A DNA stretch of 64,000 bases from Reinekea forsetii (GTDB lineage: Bacteria > Pseudomonadota > Gammaproteobacteria > Pseudomonadales > Natronospirillaceae): NCBI RefSeq assembly GCF_018860385.1, contig NZ_JAHKPH010000014.1:220487-284486 (forward strand), written 5' to 3'. The notes under the pieces were generated by a model. The model saw only the letters and a program-made list of their open reading frames with translations, did not search any database and was not told the DNA's origin. This document shows, one piece after another, positions 7,553-16,144 of the stretch. Each line of letters begins with the position of its first letter. The stretch's first letter is position 1. Position numbers and translations under genes: made by a program.

Positions 7553-10500
7553 GAATGCCTCCGGTGCTTCGCAACCTGCATGGTTTTCTCAATGATTTCG
7601 TCCATTTGCTCTAAGCTCAGCGTCACGCCGTACTGCTCTTTGACTTCATCATAAAGAAAATCGTCAATATCATTCATCGCCGTTTTTTGAACGTCGGCAT
7701 CGTCCCAAAAATCAACTTTCCAATGAGTATCAATAATCTTTTGTATTGCTAACGATGTTTGTGCCGCAATCGCATCAAGCTGAGCATCATCTAACTCGTT
7801 GAGTGTTGCCACTTGCTGAAACTGCGGCTTAATCAAACCAAAATAGGCACACGCTTCGTCGTTATCTCGAATGCAATCAGGCATATCATCATGCTGCTTC
7901 GTGGCCACTTTGTTACGAATATCAATCACTCGGTTGAGATATTCTAAGTCTGAGATACGCTTGGCCTTAAAGTCATCAATAGCGGCTTGGATCAGCTTCG
8001 AAAACTTCTCATAAAACGCAGGGTCTTCGTCCATGTTCTCCGAAATGCTGCGCTTCGTGGCGTGGGCGATAGTGTCCGCTTTTGACGCCGTGGTTTTGGT
8101 CTGATAAACCCCTTGCTCTTCTTTCACGGCGGTAAACATTTTTTCATCAAAAATATTCACGGGCTCGTTAAGCTGAGTCACCTCATTAGCCTGAATATGG
8201 GTATCCAGCAGTTTTTTAATTTTCGGCTCGTAGTCGCGATAATCAATCGCCTCGGCGTAACGCAACTTAACCGCTGCCTTTAAGTTCTGAAAACGTTTCA
8301 AATCGTTTTTATAGGTTTGTAGCTTCTTCTCATCAGAGCTCATGATGAACTGCTCAGACGATAAAGCGATAGCTAAAGATTTACTGTATGCCGATAAACA
8401 TTCGTAAAACTCTTCACGCAACTCGTCATCGGCCAACAACACCTCATAGGCTTCTTCGTCTTTTGAGTTTTTAACGGCTTTAAACAAATCCCATAAGTCA
8501 GAGTAACGTTGTGGCAGTTTAAACACTTCTTCGTTGATGGAGGTGAGTGTGCCTGCTAAGTCATCTTCGTCAAACCCTTCAAAGGCTTCGTACATGGTTA
8601 GGGCTTTATCCAGCTCGCCCAATACGCTGGCATAGTCGATGATATAGCCAAACTCTTTGCCTTCGTAAAGGCGGTTAACCCGAGCGATGGCCTGTAATAG
8701 CGTGTGCTCTCGCAGGGTTCGGCATAGATACAGTACGGTGTTGCGCGGCGCATCAAAACCGGTTAATAGCTTATCCACCACAATCAATATTTCAGGGTCA
8801 TCGCCGTGTTTAAACTGGTTGATGATTTGCTTGGTGTACTCTTCTTCAGAGCCAAAGCGCTTCATCATTTTATTCCAGAACTTACCCACCTCATCGGTTG
8901 GCCCTTCGTCCACTTCGTCGTGGCCTTCGCGGGTATCAGGGCCAGAAATCACTACCTCTGTGGTGACGGTGCCAATCTCTTGCAAAAACTGCTGGTACTT
9001 TAACGCTGCCGGTTTGCCTGGGGCAACCAACTGAGCCTTAAAGCCAGTGCCTTGCCAGTTCGCACGAAAATGCTCGCTGATATCAAAGGCTCGCATATAT
9101 ATCACCTGATCGGCTTTGTTTAGCATTTCAGCGCGGGCGTATTTCTTTTTAAGGTCGGCCTTTTGCTCTTTACTTAAATCGGCGGTGTGGCGCTCAAACC
9201 AGAGGTCGATAGCCGACTGATTCTGCTCCATTTCAATATGTCGGCCTTCGTACAGCAGTGGCAATACCGCTTCGTCGGCGACCGCTTGTTTAATGGTGTA
9301 GTGCGGCTCAATCAGGCCACCAAACTTGGCAAAGTTGTTCTTTTCTTTTTTCAGTAGTGGCGTACCGGTAAAGCCAAGAAAACAGGCATTGGGCAACATT
9401 TGGCGCATTCGGGCCGCCAATGAGCCAAAGTTAGTGCGGTGACTTTCATCGACCAATACAAAAATATCGTGCGACTCATCAACAAACTTCTCGGCTACCC
9501 AGCCTTTATCAAATTTGTGGATCAGTGTGGTGATCAGACCTACTTTGTTTTTCAGGTGCTTAACTAAGTTTCGACCAGACGTGGCACGTTCACGGCTTAA
9601 ACCACAGGCAGCAAAGGTATTACCCAGTTGTTTATCAAGATCATCCCGGTCGGTAACCAAAATGATTCTGGGATTGATAAGCTGCGGCTCTAGTGCCATA
9701 GCACGGGTGAGCATCACCATGGTGAGAGATTTACCCGAGCCTTGGGTATGCCAAATAACACCACCTTGGCGGTTTTCTTTTGCACCATTGCCTTTATTGG
9801 TCAAACGCTTAATTCGGGCGATGGTCGCTTTAATCACGAAATATTGCTGATAGCGGGCTACTTTCTTAATGCCACCATCAAACAGAGTAAAGCGATACAC
9901 CAAATCTAATAAACGCTCTGGGCGGCACAGGCTGTGAATGGCATTGTCTTGTTCCGTCACCAAGCGTTTACCTTCCGCCTCTAGCGCATCAAAAAATGGA
10001 CGTGCGGCAGCAAACTCACCACTGAATAACTGTGCTTTAGTGTCTTCGTCTAAAGTTGTATTTACGGCTTTATCGACATCGGCAGGTTTGTCTTCTTGCT
10101 CCTTCCATACGCCCCAAAACTTCTTAGGTGTGCCAGCTGTGGCGTATTGGGCGGCGTTTTTATTCACTGCCAACACTTGCTGCACATAAGTAAACAGGCG
10201 CGGAATATAGTCATCACCCTGGTTACGAATGTTTTGTGATACGGCTTGCTCTACATCCACTTTTGGTGATTTACATTCAATCACGCTAAAGGGAATGCCA
10301 TTGACAAACAGGACGATATCGGGGCGCACGGTATCGGTGCTGCGCGCGCGCTCAACCGAGAACTCAGCGACTACATGCAAGCTGTTGTTAGAAGGCGTCT
10401 TCCAATCAATGTAATTGAGGGTAAAACTTTTTGAGTCCCCCTCAATGGTTTGCTCCATGGCTGAGCCTAAGGTGATTAAATCGTAAATCGACTCATTGGT

Positions 10501-10812
10501 TTTTTGCAGGCCATCAAACTTAATATTTTTGAGCTTTTGGATTGCGGTTTGAATGTTCTCTTCGCTAAACAGATACTCGCCACCTTTATAGTGAATGCGA
10601 TTAATCTTTTTTAGCTGCTGACGAAGCACCCCTTCCAAAATCACATTGGCACTGCGCCCACCCCGTTCAGCCAAAGCCTGCTCAGGGGTGAGGTACTGAT
10701 ACCCCAAATTGATCAACTGTTGTAGGGTAGGAATTTGCGACAAGTACTTTTCGTTAAACTCAAAGCCCGAAGGCTCCGAGTTTGCCGCGTAATTGACTGG
10801 AGGTGTGCTCAT
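7549..10812 (-). CDS. hsdR: Type I restriction enzyme R subunit HsdR
   Basis: A 1087-residue motor/nuclease subunit. The PD-(D/E)xK nuclease site reads 'RPDIVLFVNG' then 'FSVIECKSP' (Asp165, Glu179, Lys181). The SF2 translocase follows, with Walker A HTQGSGKS at 355-362 and DESH at 455-458. Later motifs are 'GFTGTPL' and 'QAIARVNRLY', and a long helical C-terminus binds the M2S core. With HsdM and HsdS it translocates and cleaves DNA lacking the proper methylation. Length and motifs are normal and show no frameshift. It overlaps hsdS upstream and the M48 gene downstream by 4 bp each, so the operon is translationally coupled. Confidence 0.96.
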   Translation of the reverse strand: MSTPPVNYAANSEPSGFEFNEKYLSQIPTLQQLINLGYQYLTPEQALAERGGRSANVILEGVLRQQLKKINRIHYKGGEYLFSEENIQTAIQKLKNIKFDGLQKTNESIYDLITLGSAMEQTIEGDSKSFTLNYIDWKTPSNNSLHVVAEFSVERARSTDTVRPDIVLFVNGIPFSVIECKSPKVDVEQAVSQNIRNQGDDYIPRLFTYVQQVLAVNKNAAQYATAGTPKKFWGVWKEQEDKPADVDKAVNTTLDEDTKAQLFSGEFAAARPFFDALEAEGKRLVTEQDNAIHSLCRPERLLDLVYRFTLFDGGIKKVARYQQYFVIKATIARIKRLTNKGNGAKENRQGGVIWHTQGSGKSLTMVMLTRAMALEPQLINPRIILVTDRDDLDKQLGNTFAACGLSRERATSGRNLVKHLKNKVGLITTLIHKFDKGWVAEKFVDESHDIFVLVDESHRTNFGSLAARMRQMLPNACFLGFTGTPLLKKEKNNFAKFGGLIEPHYTIKQAVADEAVLPLLYEGRHIEMEQNQSAIDLWFERHTADLSKEQKADLKKKYARAEMLNKADQVIYMRAFDISEHFRANWQGTGFKAQLVAPGKPAALKYQQFLQEIGTVTTEVVISGPDTREGHDEVDEGPTDEVGKFWNKMMKRFGSEEEYTKQIINQFKHGDDPEILIVVDKLLTGFDAPRNTVLYLCRTLREHTLLQAIARVNRLYEGKEFGYIIDYASVLGELDKALTMYEAFEGFDEDDLAGTLTSINEEVFKLPQRYSDLWDLFKAVKNSKDEEAYEVLLADDELREEFYECLSAYSKSLAIALSSEQFIMSSDEKKLQTYKNDLKRFQNLKAAVKLRYAEAIDYRDYEPKIKKLLDTHIQANEVTQLNEPVNIFDEKMFTAVKEEQGVYQTKTTASKADTIAHATKRSISENMDEDPAFYEKFSKLIQAAIDDFKAKRISDLEYLNRVIDIRNKVATKQHDDMPDCIRDNDEACAYFGLIKPQFQQVATLNELDDAQLDAIAAQTSLAIQKIIDTHWKVDFWDDADVQKTAMNDIDDFLYDEVKEQYGVTLSLEQMDEIIEKTMQVAKHRRHS

Positions 10813-12032
10813 GCGCTTGCCTCCTGATACATATCCTCAGCGACTGGCTGGGAACTGCTCACCTGCCACTCACCAGTAAGCAGCTTTTGCATCAGACCGC
10901 GTTTCTGGCTGCGGTATTTTTCTAAGGTCTTTTTGAGTAAGCTGATTTCCTTATCAGCTAAATTTAAACTGTCAGAAATACGCTTCTGATCCTCCAATGA
11001 TGGAAGATCAACGCTGATTTTAAATAGCTCTTTTGGGTGTAATCGCTTAGAGCCCGAGCCTGCTGAAAAATTTTCTAGCCATGAATAAAATGATGGACGA
11101 GAAAGATACCAGTACAGCCATTTAGAATTAACATTATCAGCTATATCGAATGCTGGAATATCCTGCGATGAGCTATAGCCATCTAGATTCGGAGGAACGA
11201 TTCCTATAGAGCCTCTAAATACATTTTGCTTGCCATAGATAAGCTGGCCTGATTTACGATGAAAATATTTCGTTGCGTCAGTCGATTCCGTGCCACGATA
11301 ATCTCTTACACTTACGCCTTTCAAATGTAATCTGACAGTAAGCCTTCTCTCTGGATCTTGTGTAGTGTCTGGAATTCTGCTTTCAGTTAGGAAATCTCCA
11401 AACTTTAGCGTCTGGTTCGCCTGAGAGCTGCTGATTAAGTGGGATCTTAACCACTCAAACTGCTTTTCCTTGGCTGCAATTAACGCCTCTGTTTTTTCGA
11501 TGGCGTTGTCCCAGCACTCAAGGAAAGAAGCAATCTTTTTTTGTTCAAGAAAAGGTGGGATTGCTACAGGTAAAGTTAACAGTTCACTTTTGGTGATATT
11601 TTTCATGCTGTTACTTGTGCCAGTAGCTAGTTTCGACAATCTAAACCTCGCCCACGGTGAAGCCAAGAAGTAAGCGAGCCACTTATGCTCAACTTTCTTT
11701 TCTGGGTGAGGTACGGTTTGCCAAAGCTTATCTGGAAGAAAACGATTAGGATAATCTTCCGAAACGTAACAGCTCGCACCTACTAGGTCGGGAGTGTTGC
11801 TTCGACTAATAATAATTTGCCCTTTTTTAGGATTGCATTTCGCTCTTTGAAGCTCGCTTCCTGTTATTTTTTTACTAGCTTGCGGATTAAACTTGCCATA
11901 TGTCACGGCGCTAACTTTTAAAACAGCATAGTCATCGTTAAAGGGAGTTCCATCCTCACCGTTTACACTTATGCCCGATTCTAAAGACGCAATCAGTTCG
12001 CCAACACGACCATTTTTCCATTCCTTACTCAT
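10809..12032 (-). CDS. hsdS: Type I restriction enzyme specificity subunit HsdS
   Basis: A 407-residue subunit with the standard two-half layout. Target-recognition domain 1 covers roughly residues 1-155 and ends in the conserved helix 'IPPFLEQKKIASFLECWDN'. Target-recognition domain 2 covers about 210-335, followed by the second helix 'LPSLEDQKRISDSLN'. The tail LMQKLLTGEW is the usual C-terminus. It sets the bipartite sequence recognised by both methylase and nuclease; the recognition site cannot be read from the sequence. Four-base overlaps join it to the DinD-like fragment gene and to hsdR. A second, half-size hsdS lies upstream of the operon and could supply alternative specificity. Confidence 0.94.
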   Translation of the reverse strand: MSKEWKNGRVGELIASLESGISVNGEDGTPFNDDYAVLKVSAVTYGKFNPQASKKITGSELQRAKCNPKKGQIIISRSNTPDLVGASCYVSEDYPNRFLPDKLWQTVPHPEKKVEHKWLAYFLASPWARFRLSKLATGTSNSMKNITKSELLTLPVAIPPFLEQKKIASFLECWDNAIEKTEALIAAKEKQFEWLRSHLISSSQANQTLKFGDFLTESRIPDTTQDPERRLTVRLHLKGVSVRDYRGTESTDATKYFHRKSGQLIYGKQNVFRGSIGIVPPNLDGYSSSQDIPAFDIADNVNSKWLYWYLSRPSFYSWLENFSAGSGSKRLHPKELFKISVDLPSLEDQKRISDSLNLADKEISLLKKTLEKYRSQKRGLMQKLLTGEWQVSSSQPVAEDMYQEASA

Positions 12033-12325
12033 TGATCCCCCTCCAACTTTTTCTGTGCACGAGCCAACTGAGGAATACCTTTTTCCGGCGTTGGCAAATC
12101 CTCTGGCATGGTGCCGCCCAGTTCCTCAATGGTGGCGCGCACTTTGGCGCCCACTTCAAAATGAGTCTGGTTGGCATGGGCTTTATTGCTAACCTGATCA
12201 CGCTTTAGCTTCTCTTCTGTTTGCGTGGCGCGGAACAGGTTAGCGGCAAGCTCGGTACTGCCCATGTGTTGGTGGGCGACCATATTTCCCACTTGGGAAA
12301 AATGGTGTGTTGTGTTTAACATCAT
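12029..12325 (-). CDS. DinD C-terminal-domain-only protein
   Basis: A 98-residue protein matching only the C-terminal third of E. coli-type DinD: 'HMGSTELAANLFRATQTEE', 'THFEVGAKVRATIEELGG' and 'TMPEDLPTP'. The first 20 residues are unrelated to DinD. It lies between a full-length DinD homologue and hsdS, overlapping each by 4 bp, so despite its size it is kept in the translationally coupled operon. It could be a leftover of a second dinD gene or a functional small subunit. The intact frame and coupling argue against random decay. Function unknown. Confidence 0.8.
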   Translation of the reverse strand: MMLNTTHHFSQVGNMVAHQHMGSTELAANLFRATQTEEKLKRDQVSNKAHANQTHFEVGAKVRATIEELGGTMPEDLPTPEKGIPQLARAQKKLEGDQ

Positions 12326-13185
12326 TTTTCCTCCTTGGCATCTTTGGGTAGCTCCGCCGCTTTGATCAGGCGTTTTTCATCAGATTTCACTCGGCGTTCT
12401 AGCTTTTTTAGGTCTTCTTCAGCAGGCAACTCCTCTGGCTTAATGCCGCGTTCTGCGAGCATATCGCGCAGGCTTTTGTTGTTTTGCACGTGCTCATCAG
12501 TAATCGAACGTTCACCTTGCAGATCATTTTGGCGCACGTTGTGATTTGTGATTTCGGTGGCCAGGTTTTTGGCAGCGATGGTCACCGTCGGCAAAAAGTC
12601 AGCTAAAGCGCGGCTTTTGGGCACGCTGAGCTTATTCTTCATGCTTTGGGTAGTATTACCGCCAAATAATGCTGCATCACCGCGCGAACGAATGCGGCCG
12701 AAGCCTTTATCGTCAACACCACGCTCATAAATATTTTTAGACAGCTCTGTTTCTGACTCTCGAAGCTTCTCTCGTGCCTGCATTCGATCTTGCAGACGTA
12801 GCTGTTCTTCAATGAGCTCTTGTTTGCGCGTTTGCAAAGCAAAGTAGGTTTGAGCAAAGGCAATGGCATCTTTGCGAGGATCGCCGTTTTGAGCGATCAA
12901 ATAACAGGCATAACGGGTGAGCATTATGTCGTCTATTTTCCGTTCAGCACCCGAGCCAATGGTGACCATTTCGTTGACGCCAACGAAATGGTTTTCGACC
13001 TTGCCACCACTGTTGCTACAGGCTTCTTTGGCCTTTTCAATAACCTTGATAAAGTTACGCCAATCGCTGTATTCCAACATTTTCTGAAGGTCGCGAGCAT
13101 ACCAATACTCTATCTCTGAACCCTCCCATGTGTGGGAGGTCTGATTAAAGCTTTGACTAAGCTGGGTGATTAATTCTTGATTCAT
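12322..13185 (-). CDS. dinD: DinD-family DNA-damage-inducible protein in restriction operon
   Basis: A 287-residue homologue of DinD. The N-terminal BRO-N-like domain is recognisable from 'YWYARDLQKMLEYSDWRNF', 'KAKEACSNSGG', 'IDDIMLTRYACYLIAQNGDP' and 'FAQTYFALQTRKQEL'. The C-terminus ('TVTIAAKNLATEITNHNV', 'MLAERGIKPEELPAEED') is the version common in type I restriction loci. E. coli DinD (also called PcsA) is SOS-regulated and affects RecA filaments. In this operon it may protect host DNA repair during restriction, which is inference. It overlaps hsdM and the C-terminal paralogue by 4 bp on each side. Confidence 0.85.
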   Translation of the reverse strand: MNQELITQLSQSFNQTSHTWEGSEIEYWYARDLQKMLEYSDWRNFIKVIEKAKEACSNSGGKVENHFVGVNEMVTIGSGAERKIDDIMLTRYACYLIAQNGDPRKDAIAFAQTYFALQTRKQELIEEQLRLQDRMQAREKLRESETELSKNIYERGVDDKGFGRIRSRGDAALFGGNTTQSMKNKLSVPKSRALADFLPTVTIAAKNLATEITNHNVRQNDLQGERSITDEHVQNNKSLRDMLAERGIKPEELPAEEDLKKLERRVKSDEKRLIKAAELPKDAKEEK

Positions 13186-14804
13186 TCAGCCACCTCCGTT
13201 GTGTTGGTTTGCGCCTCGTTAGGTACGATATCCTTTAACAGCGCCGCCATTTTGTTGCGGACGTCGGCAAGTTCAGTTTCAAGGGTGGTGATCTCAGCCT
13301 GCACGGCGACAATGTCGATTTCTAATTCTTCTTCGAAGGTATCGACGTAGCGCGGGATATTCAGGTTAAAGTCGTTCTCTTTGATCTCATCAAAGGTGGC
13401 TAAATGGGCGTATTTTTCTACCTCTTCACGGGCGGTTACCGCCGCAACAATTTTGTCTAAGTGTTCATCCAGCAGGATGTTTTGGTTTTTACCCGCTTGG
13501 TAATGGTCTTTGCCGCTGGCATCAACAAACAGCACGTCTTTGCGGTTTTCATTGGCGCCGCCTTTTTCACGTGAGCGGTCAAATATCAGGATAGCCACTG
13601 GAATACCGGTACTTGGGAACAAGTTGCCGGGTAAACCAATCACGGCATCCAGTAGGTTTTCTTCAATCAGTTTTTGACGAATACGGCCTTCGGCTGCGCC
13701 TCTAAACAGCACGCCATGAGGTACCACTACGGCAATGCGGCCTTCTTTTTCAACGGCGGCTTCAACCATGTGGCTGATAAAGGCAAAGTCGGCCTTTGAT
13801 TTCGGTGGTAGCCCGCGCCAGTAGCGGTTGTATCTGTCGGATTCAACGTCTTCTGAACCCCATTTGTCGAGTGAAAACGGAGGGTTGGCAACCACGTTAT
13901 CAAACTTCATCAGTCTGTCATTTTCGACCAACGCTGGTGAGGTTAGGGTGTTACACCATTCAATGCGAGCAGAGTCGGAGCCGTGCAAGAACATATTCAT
14001 ACGCGCAAGCGCCCAAGTGCTGCCGTTGACTTCCATGCCATAGAGTGAGTAATTGCGGTCACCTACTTGACGAGCGGCTTCAATCAATAGCCCGGCTGAG
14101 CCACAGGCAGGGTCGCAAATACGCGCCCCCGATTTTGGTGCAGACAGACGCGCAACCAGCTCAGAGACTTTGTGGGGGGTATAGAATTCACCGGCTTTTT
14201 TACCTGCATCGGAGCCAAAGCGCTCAATAAGGTAGATGTAGGTATTACCAATGACATCTTCAGACACGCGCGACGGGCTCATGTCGAGTGCGGGTTTGTT
14301 GAAGTCATCCAGCAAGGTTTTTAGGCGACGGTTGCGGTCTTTGGTTTTACCCAAGTTGGCTTCGCTATTGAAGTCGATGTTACGGAACACGCCTTCTAAC
14401 TTGGCTTTGTTCGCGGTTTCAATATGCTCTAAAACAATGTTGATCAGCTCGCCAATGTTGGGTTCGTTTTTACGCTCTAACAATGAGTAGTAGTTGGCCA
14501 AAAAGGTGTCGGTAACAACGGTTTTCTTCTCTTTGGTTGCTGGGTCTTCAACTTCTTCTGTCAGTTCAACCATTGGCAGTACAAAGCGCTCGCGCTCAAG
14601 CTTACGTCTGATACGGACGTCGTTATCACCGTACTGTTTTTTATATTCTGCGTAGTGGTCATTCCATACATCGGAGATGTATTTTACGAACAGCATTACT
14701 AGGATGTAGTCTTTATATTGCGCTGGGTCTACCGCGCCACGGAAAGTATCGCATGCAGCCCATGCTGCATTGTTAATGTCTTTTTGCTGAATTTTATCGC
14801 TCAT
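13182..14804 (-). CDS. hsdM: Type I restriction enzyme M subunit HsdM
   Basis: A 540-residue N6-adenine methyltransferase subunit. The N-terminal helical HsdM domain (residues 1-150) leads to 'GEFYTPHKVSELVARL'. The SAM-binding motif DPACGSAG is at 231-238 and the catalytic NPPF at 307-310. It is first gene of the coupled hsdM-dinD-dinD'-hsdS-hsdR-M48 operon and has a clear ribosome binding site (GAGGG) before its ATG. All catalytic motifs are intact, so with HsdS it should be an active methylase. Confidence 0.96.
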   Translation of the reverse strand: MSDKIQQKDINNAAWAACDTFRGAVDPAQYKDYILVMLFVKYISDVWNDHYAEYKKQYGDNDVRIRRKLERERFVLPMVELTEEVEDPATKEKKTVVTDTFLANYYSLLERKNEPNIGELINIVLEHIETANKAKLEGVFRNIDFNSEANLGKTKDRNRRLKTLLDDFNKPALDMSPSRVSEDVIGNTYIYLIERFGSDAGKKAGEFYTPHKVSELVARLSAPKSGARICDPACGSAGLLIEAARQVGDRNYSLYGMEVNGSTWALARMNMFLHGSDSARIEWCNTLTSPALVENDRLMKFDNVVANPPFSLDKWGSEDVESDRYNRYWRGLPPKSKADFAFISHMVEAAVEKEGRIAVVVPHGVLFRGAAEGRIRQKLIEENLLDAVIGLPGNLFPSTGIPVAILIFDRSREKGGANENRKDVLFVDASGKDHYQAGKNQNILLDEHLDKIVAAVTAREEVEKYAHLATFDEIKENDFNLNIPRYVDTFEEELEIDIVAVQAEITTLETELADVRNKMAALLKDIVPNEAQTNTTEVAE

Positions 14805-14885
14805 AAATGGCCCTCAAATTTGGTCAGTGTCTATAAGGAGGGGCAGGCTATACCGGTAGCGCCCCGCTAGCTGTAAGTTAAAAGG

Positions 14886-15116
14886 TTAAGAATCGAGTAC
14901 GGCTGATTGAGTCCAGGTAATCGACCGCCCAAATGGAGGGTAAATCGATGTACTGTCCTTTATGGTGTACCGTGCAATGACTTCACCTTGCTCGTTTAGC
15001 TCTTCACATTCATAGGTATCAGTGTCTTGGCCTTTTCGTTGCGACCACTGACTACTTACGATGTTGAGGGTATGCGATTCAGGTACACCTATTTTCTTTT
15101 TGTATTCATCACTCAT
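14886..15116 (-). CDS. Small hypothetical protein between DUF2188 gene and hsdM
   Basis: A 76-residue protein that I do not recognise. It looks like a small beta-rich domain: 'YECEELNEQGEVIARYTIKD' precedes a Pro/Tyr-rich end. The ribosome binding site AGGAG is well placed. It starts 8 bases after the DUF2188 stop, so both are co-transcribed toward hsdM. Confidence 0.7.
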   Translation of the reverse strand: MSDEYKKKIGVPESHTLNIVSSQWSQRKGQDTDTYECEELNEQGEVIARYTIKDSTSIYPPFGRSITWTQSAVLDS

Positions 15117-15124
15117 AAGGGCTC

Positions 15125-15370
15125 CTATCCTTTAATGTCTTTTGGGTCGTTACCGTGGCTATCTTTGCGTTGTATCTGGCCGTCTTTGCCATGTACAACA
15201 AGCTCAGAACCTTCGCGCTTGCTTTGTTCGCGCGCCGCAGCTTCGGCCTCTTTTTTGGTGCTGTGCACGCTTGAAGCGCGTTCTGCACCGCCTTTTTTGC
15301 TTGCCCATCCGTCAGGATGTGGTACGACATGTCGGGTATTGCCCTTGCTTGATGATCTATTCTTTGCCAT
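15125..15370 (-). CDS. DUF2188 domain protein
   Basis: An 81-residue DUF2188 protein. The family pattern is easy to see: 'RHVVPHPDGWASKKGGAER', then 'ASSVHSTKKEAEAAAREQS' and 'ELVVHGKDGQIQRKDSHG'. A strong site AGGAGCC precedes the ATG. DUF2188 proteins are small, basic and often found on mobile elements and next to restriction genes; no biochemical role is established. It lies between the half-size hsdS and the 76-residue gene. Confidence 0.88.
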   Translation of the reverse strand: MAKNRSSSKGNTRHVVPHPDGWASKKGGAERASSVHSTKKEAEAAAREQSKREGSELVVHGKDGQIQRKDSHGNDPKDIKG

Positions 15371-15418
15371 AATTTCGGCTCCTGTTTTTTCAAATTAAAC
15401 GTGGATTAAAGTTTTGCT

Positions 15419-15472
15419 AAAAGTGCTGTCACACTTTTGGCTCGTCTAAACCCAGTAACTGTCATTACTGGG
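15419..15472. promoter_or_regulatory. Twin stem-loops with identical CTGTCA loop after the half-size hsdS
   Basis: Two perfect hairpins follow each other: AAAAGTG-CTGTCA-CACTTTT (15419-15438) and CCCAGTAA-CTGTCA-TTACTGGG (15451-15472). The second covers the stop codon of the half-size hsdS. They may attenuate reading into the DUF2188-hsdM transcript. There is no long T tract, so a simple terminator is less likely. Confidence 0.45.
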
Positions 15473-16043
15473 TATTCATTGCTAAATTCATTAATATTGC
15501 GTCAGTTAACACCTCCTTTTTCTTGGCTAATGCATTCATTAGCTTCTGCTCGTTGATGGATAATTGGTAAATCTCAATAATCTTTTTCTGCACATCGAGA
15601 CTAGGGATTACTATCTCCAGACCCTCAAGTGCAGGTTTGCCAATCATTCTTACCGCCGTGCCTGTTGCCTTACTTTGCAATACTGCTTGTGAAGTCGGTT
15701 GATTAATAAACCAGCATAAATACGCAGGCATAACCGAATCACTTTCAACTCGAATTCGCAACAGTGGCGCAGCGATAACAGCATCATTCAACTCTTGGTC
15801 AATCAATGCTGCTGTGTTGGTTTGGCCTCTAGAGCGAAAAGCTAAATCGTTAAATTTAACTCTGTGATGATCCTTCAAATCTTGCATAGCAATCTGCACT
15901 AGCTCTTGGGCATTTAGTCGGTTAACTTCAGTAAGATCCTTCATCTGAATAACAGAGATATTTCCATTAGTGTCTGGCTCAAGCTTTGACCTAAAAGAGT
16001 GTCCCATCTGTACAGAGGCAATTTTTTTCAAATTAACTTTCAT
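15465..16043 (-). CDS. Half-size type I specificity subunit (single target-recognition domain)
   Basis: A 192-residue HsdS-like protein with one recognition domain followed by one conserved helix ('IPSLDVQKKIIEIYQLS'), about half of a normal HsdS. I chose the ATG at 16043 because GAGGTGAC precedes it; the longer 217-residue reading has no ribosome binding site. Single-domain HsdS proteins can dimerise and replace a full subunit, giving a symmetric recognition site. It lies upstream of the main operon on the same strand. It may be an alternative specificity module or the remnant of an exchanged hsdS; its frame is intact. Confidence 0.8.
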   Translation of the reverse strand: MKVNLKKIASVQMGHSFRSKLEPDTNGNISVIQMKDLTEVNRLNAQELVQIAMQDLKDHHRVKFNDLAFRSRGQTNTAALIDQELNDAVIAAPLLRIRVESDSVMPAYLCWFINQPTSQAVLQSKATGTAVRMIGKPALEGLEIVIPSLDVQKKIIEIYQLSINEQKLMNALAKKKEVLTDAILMNLAMNTQ

Positions 16044-16062
16044 TGTCACCTCAAATGCGTTG

Positions 16063-16144
16063 TAATGGCGTTTCTGCAACTTGCGAATAAGCTTATGCTG
16101 AGACTCACAAACCGTCAACTATTTGTTTTGCAAAAACGCCATTA
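16063..16144. promoter_or_regulatory. Likely promoter region of half-size hsdS with flanking inverted repeat
   Basis: An 11-bp inverted repeat (TAATGGCGTTT at 16063-16073 and AAACGCCATTA at 16134-16144) brackets a promoter-like pair on the minus strand, TTGACG and TAAGCT separated by 17 bases. It is suggestive only. Confidence 0.35.

Noticed and set aside
15109-15393. 94-codon minus-strand ORF over the DUF2188 gene
   Set aside because: It is the shadow frame of the DUF2188 gene, which has clear family similarity and a better ribosome binding site.
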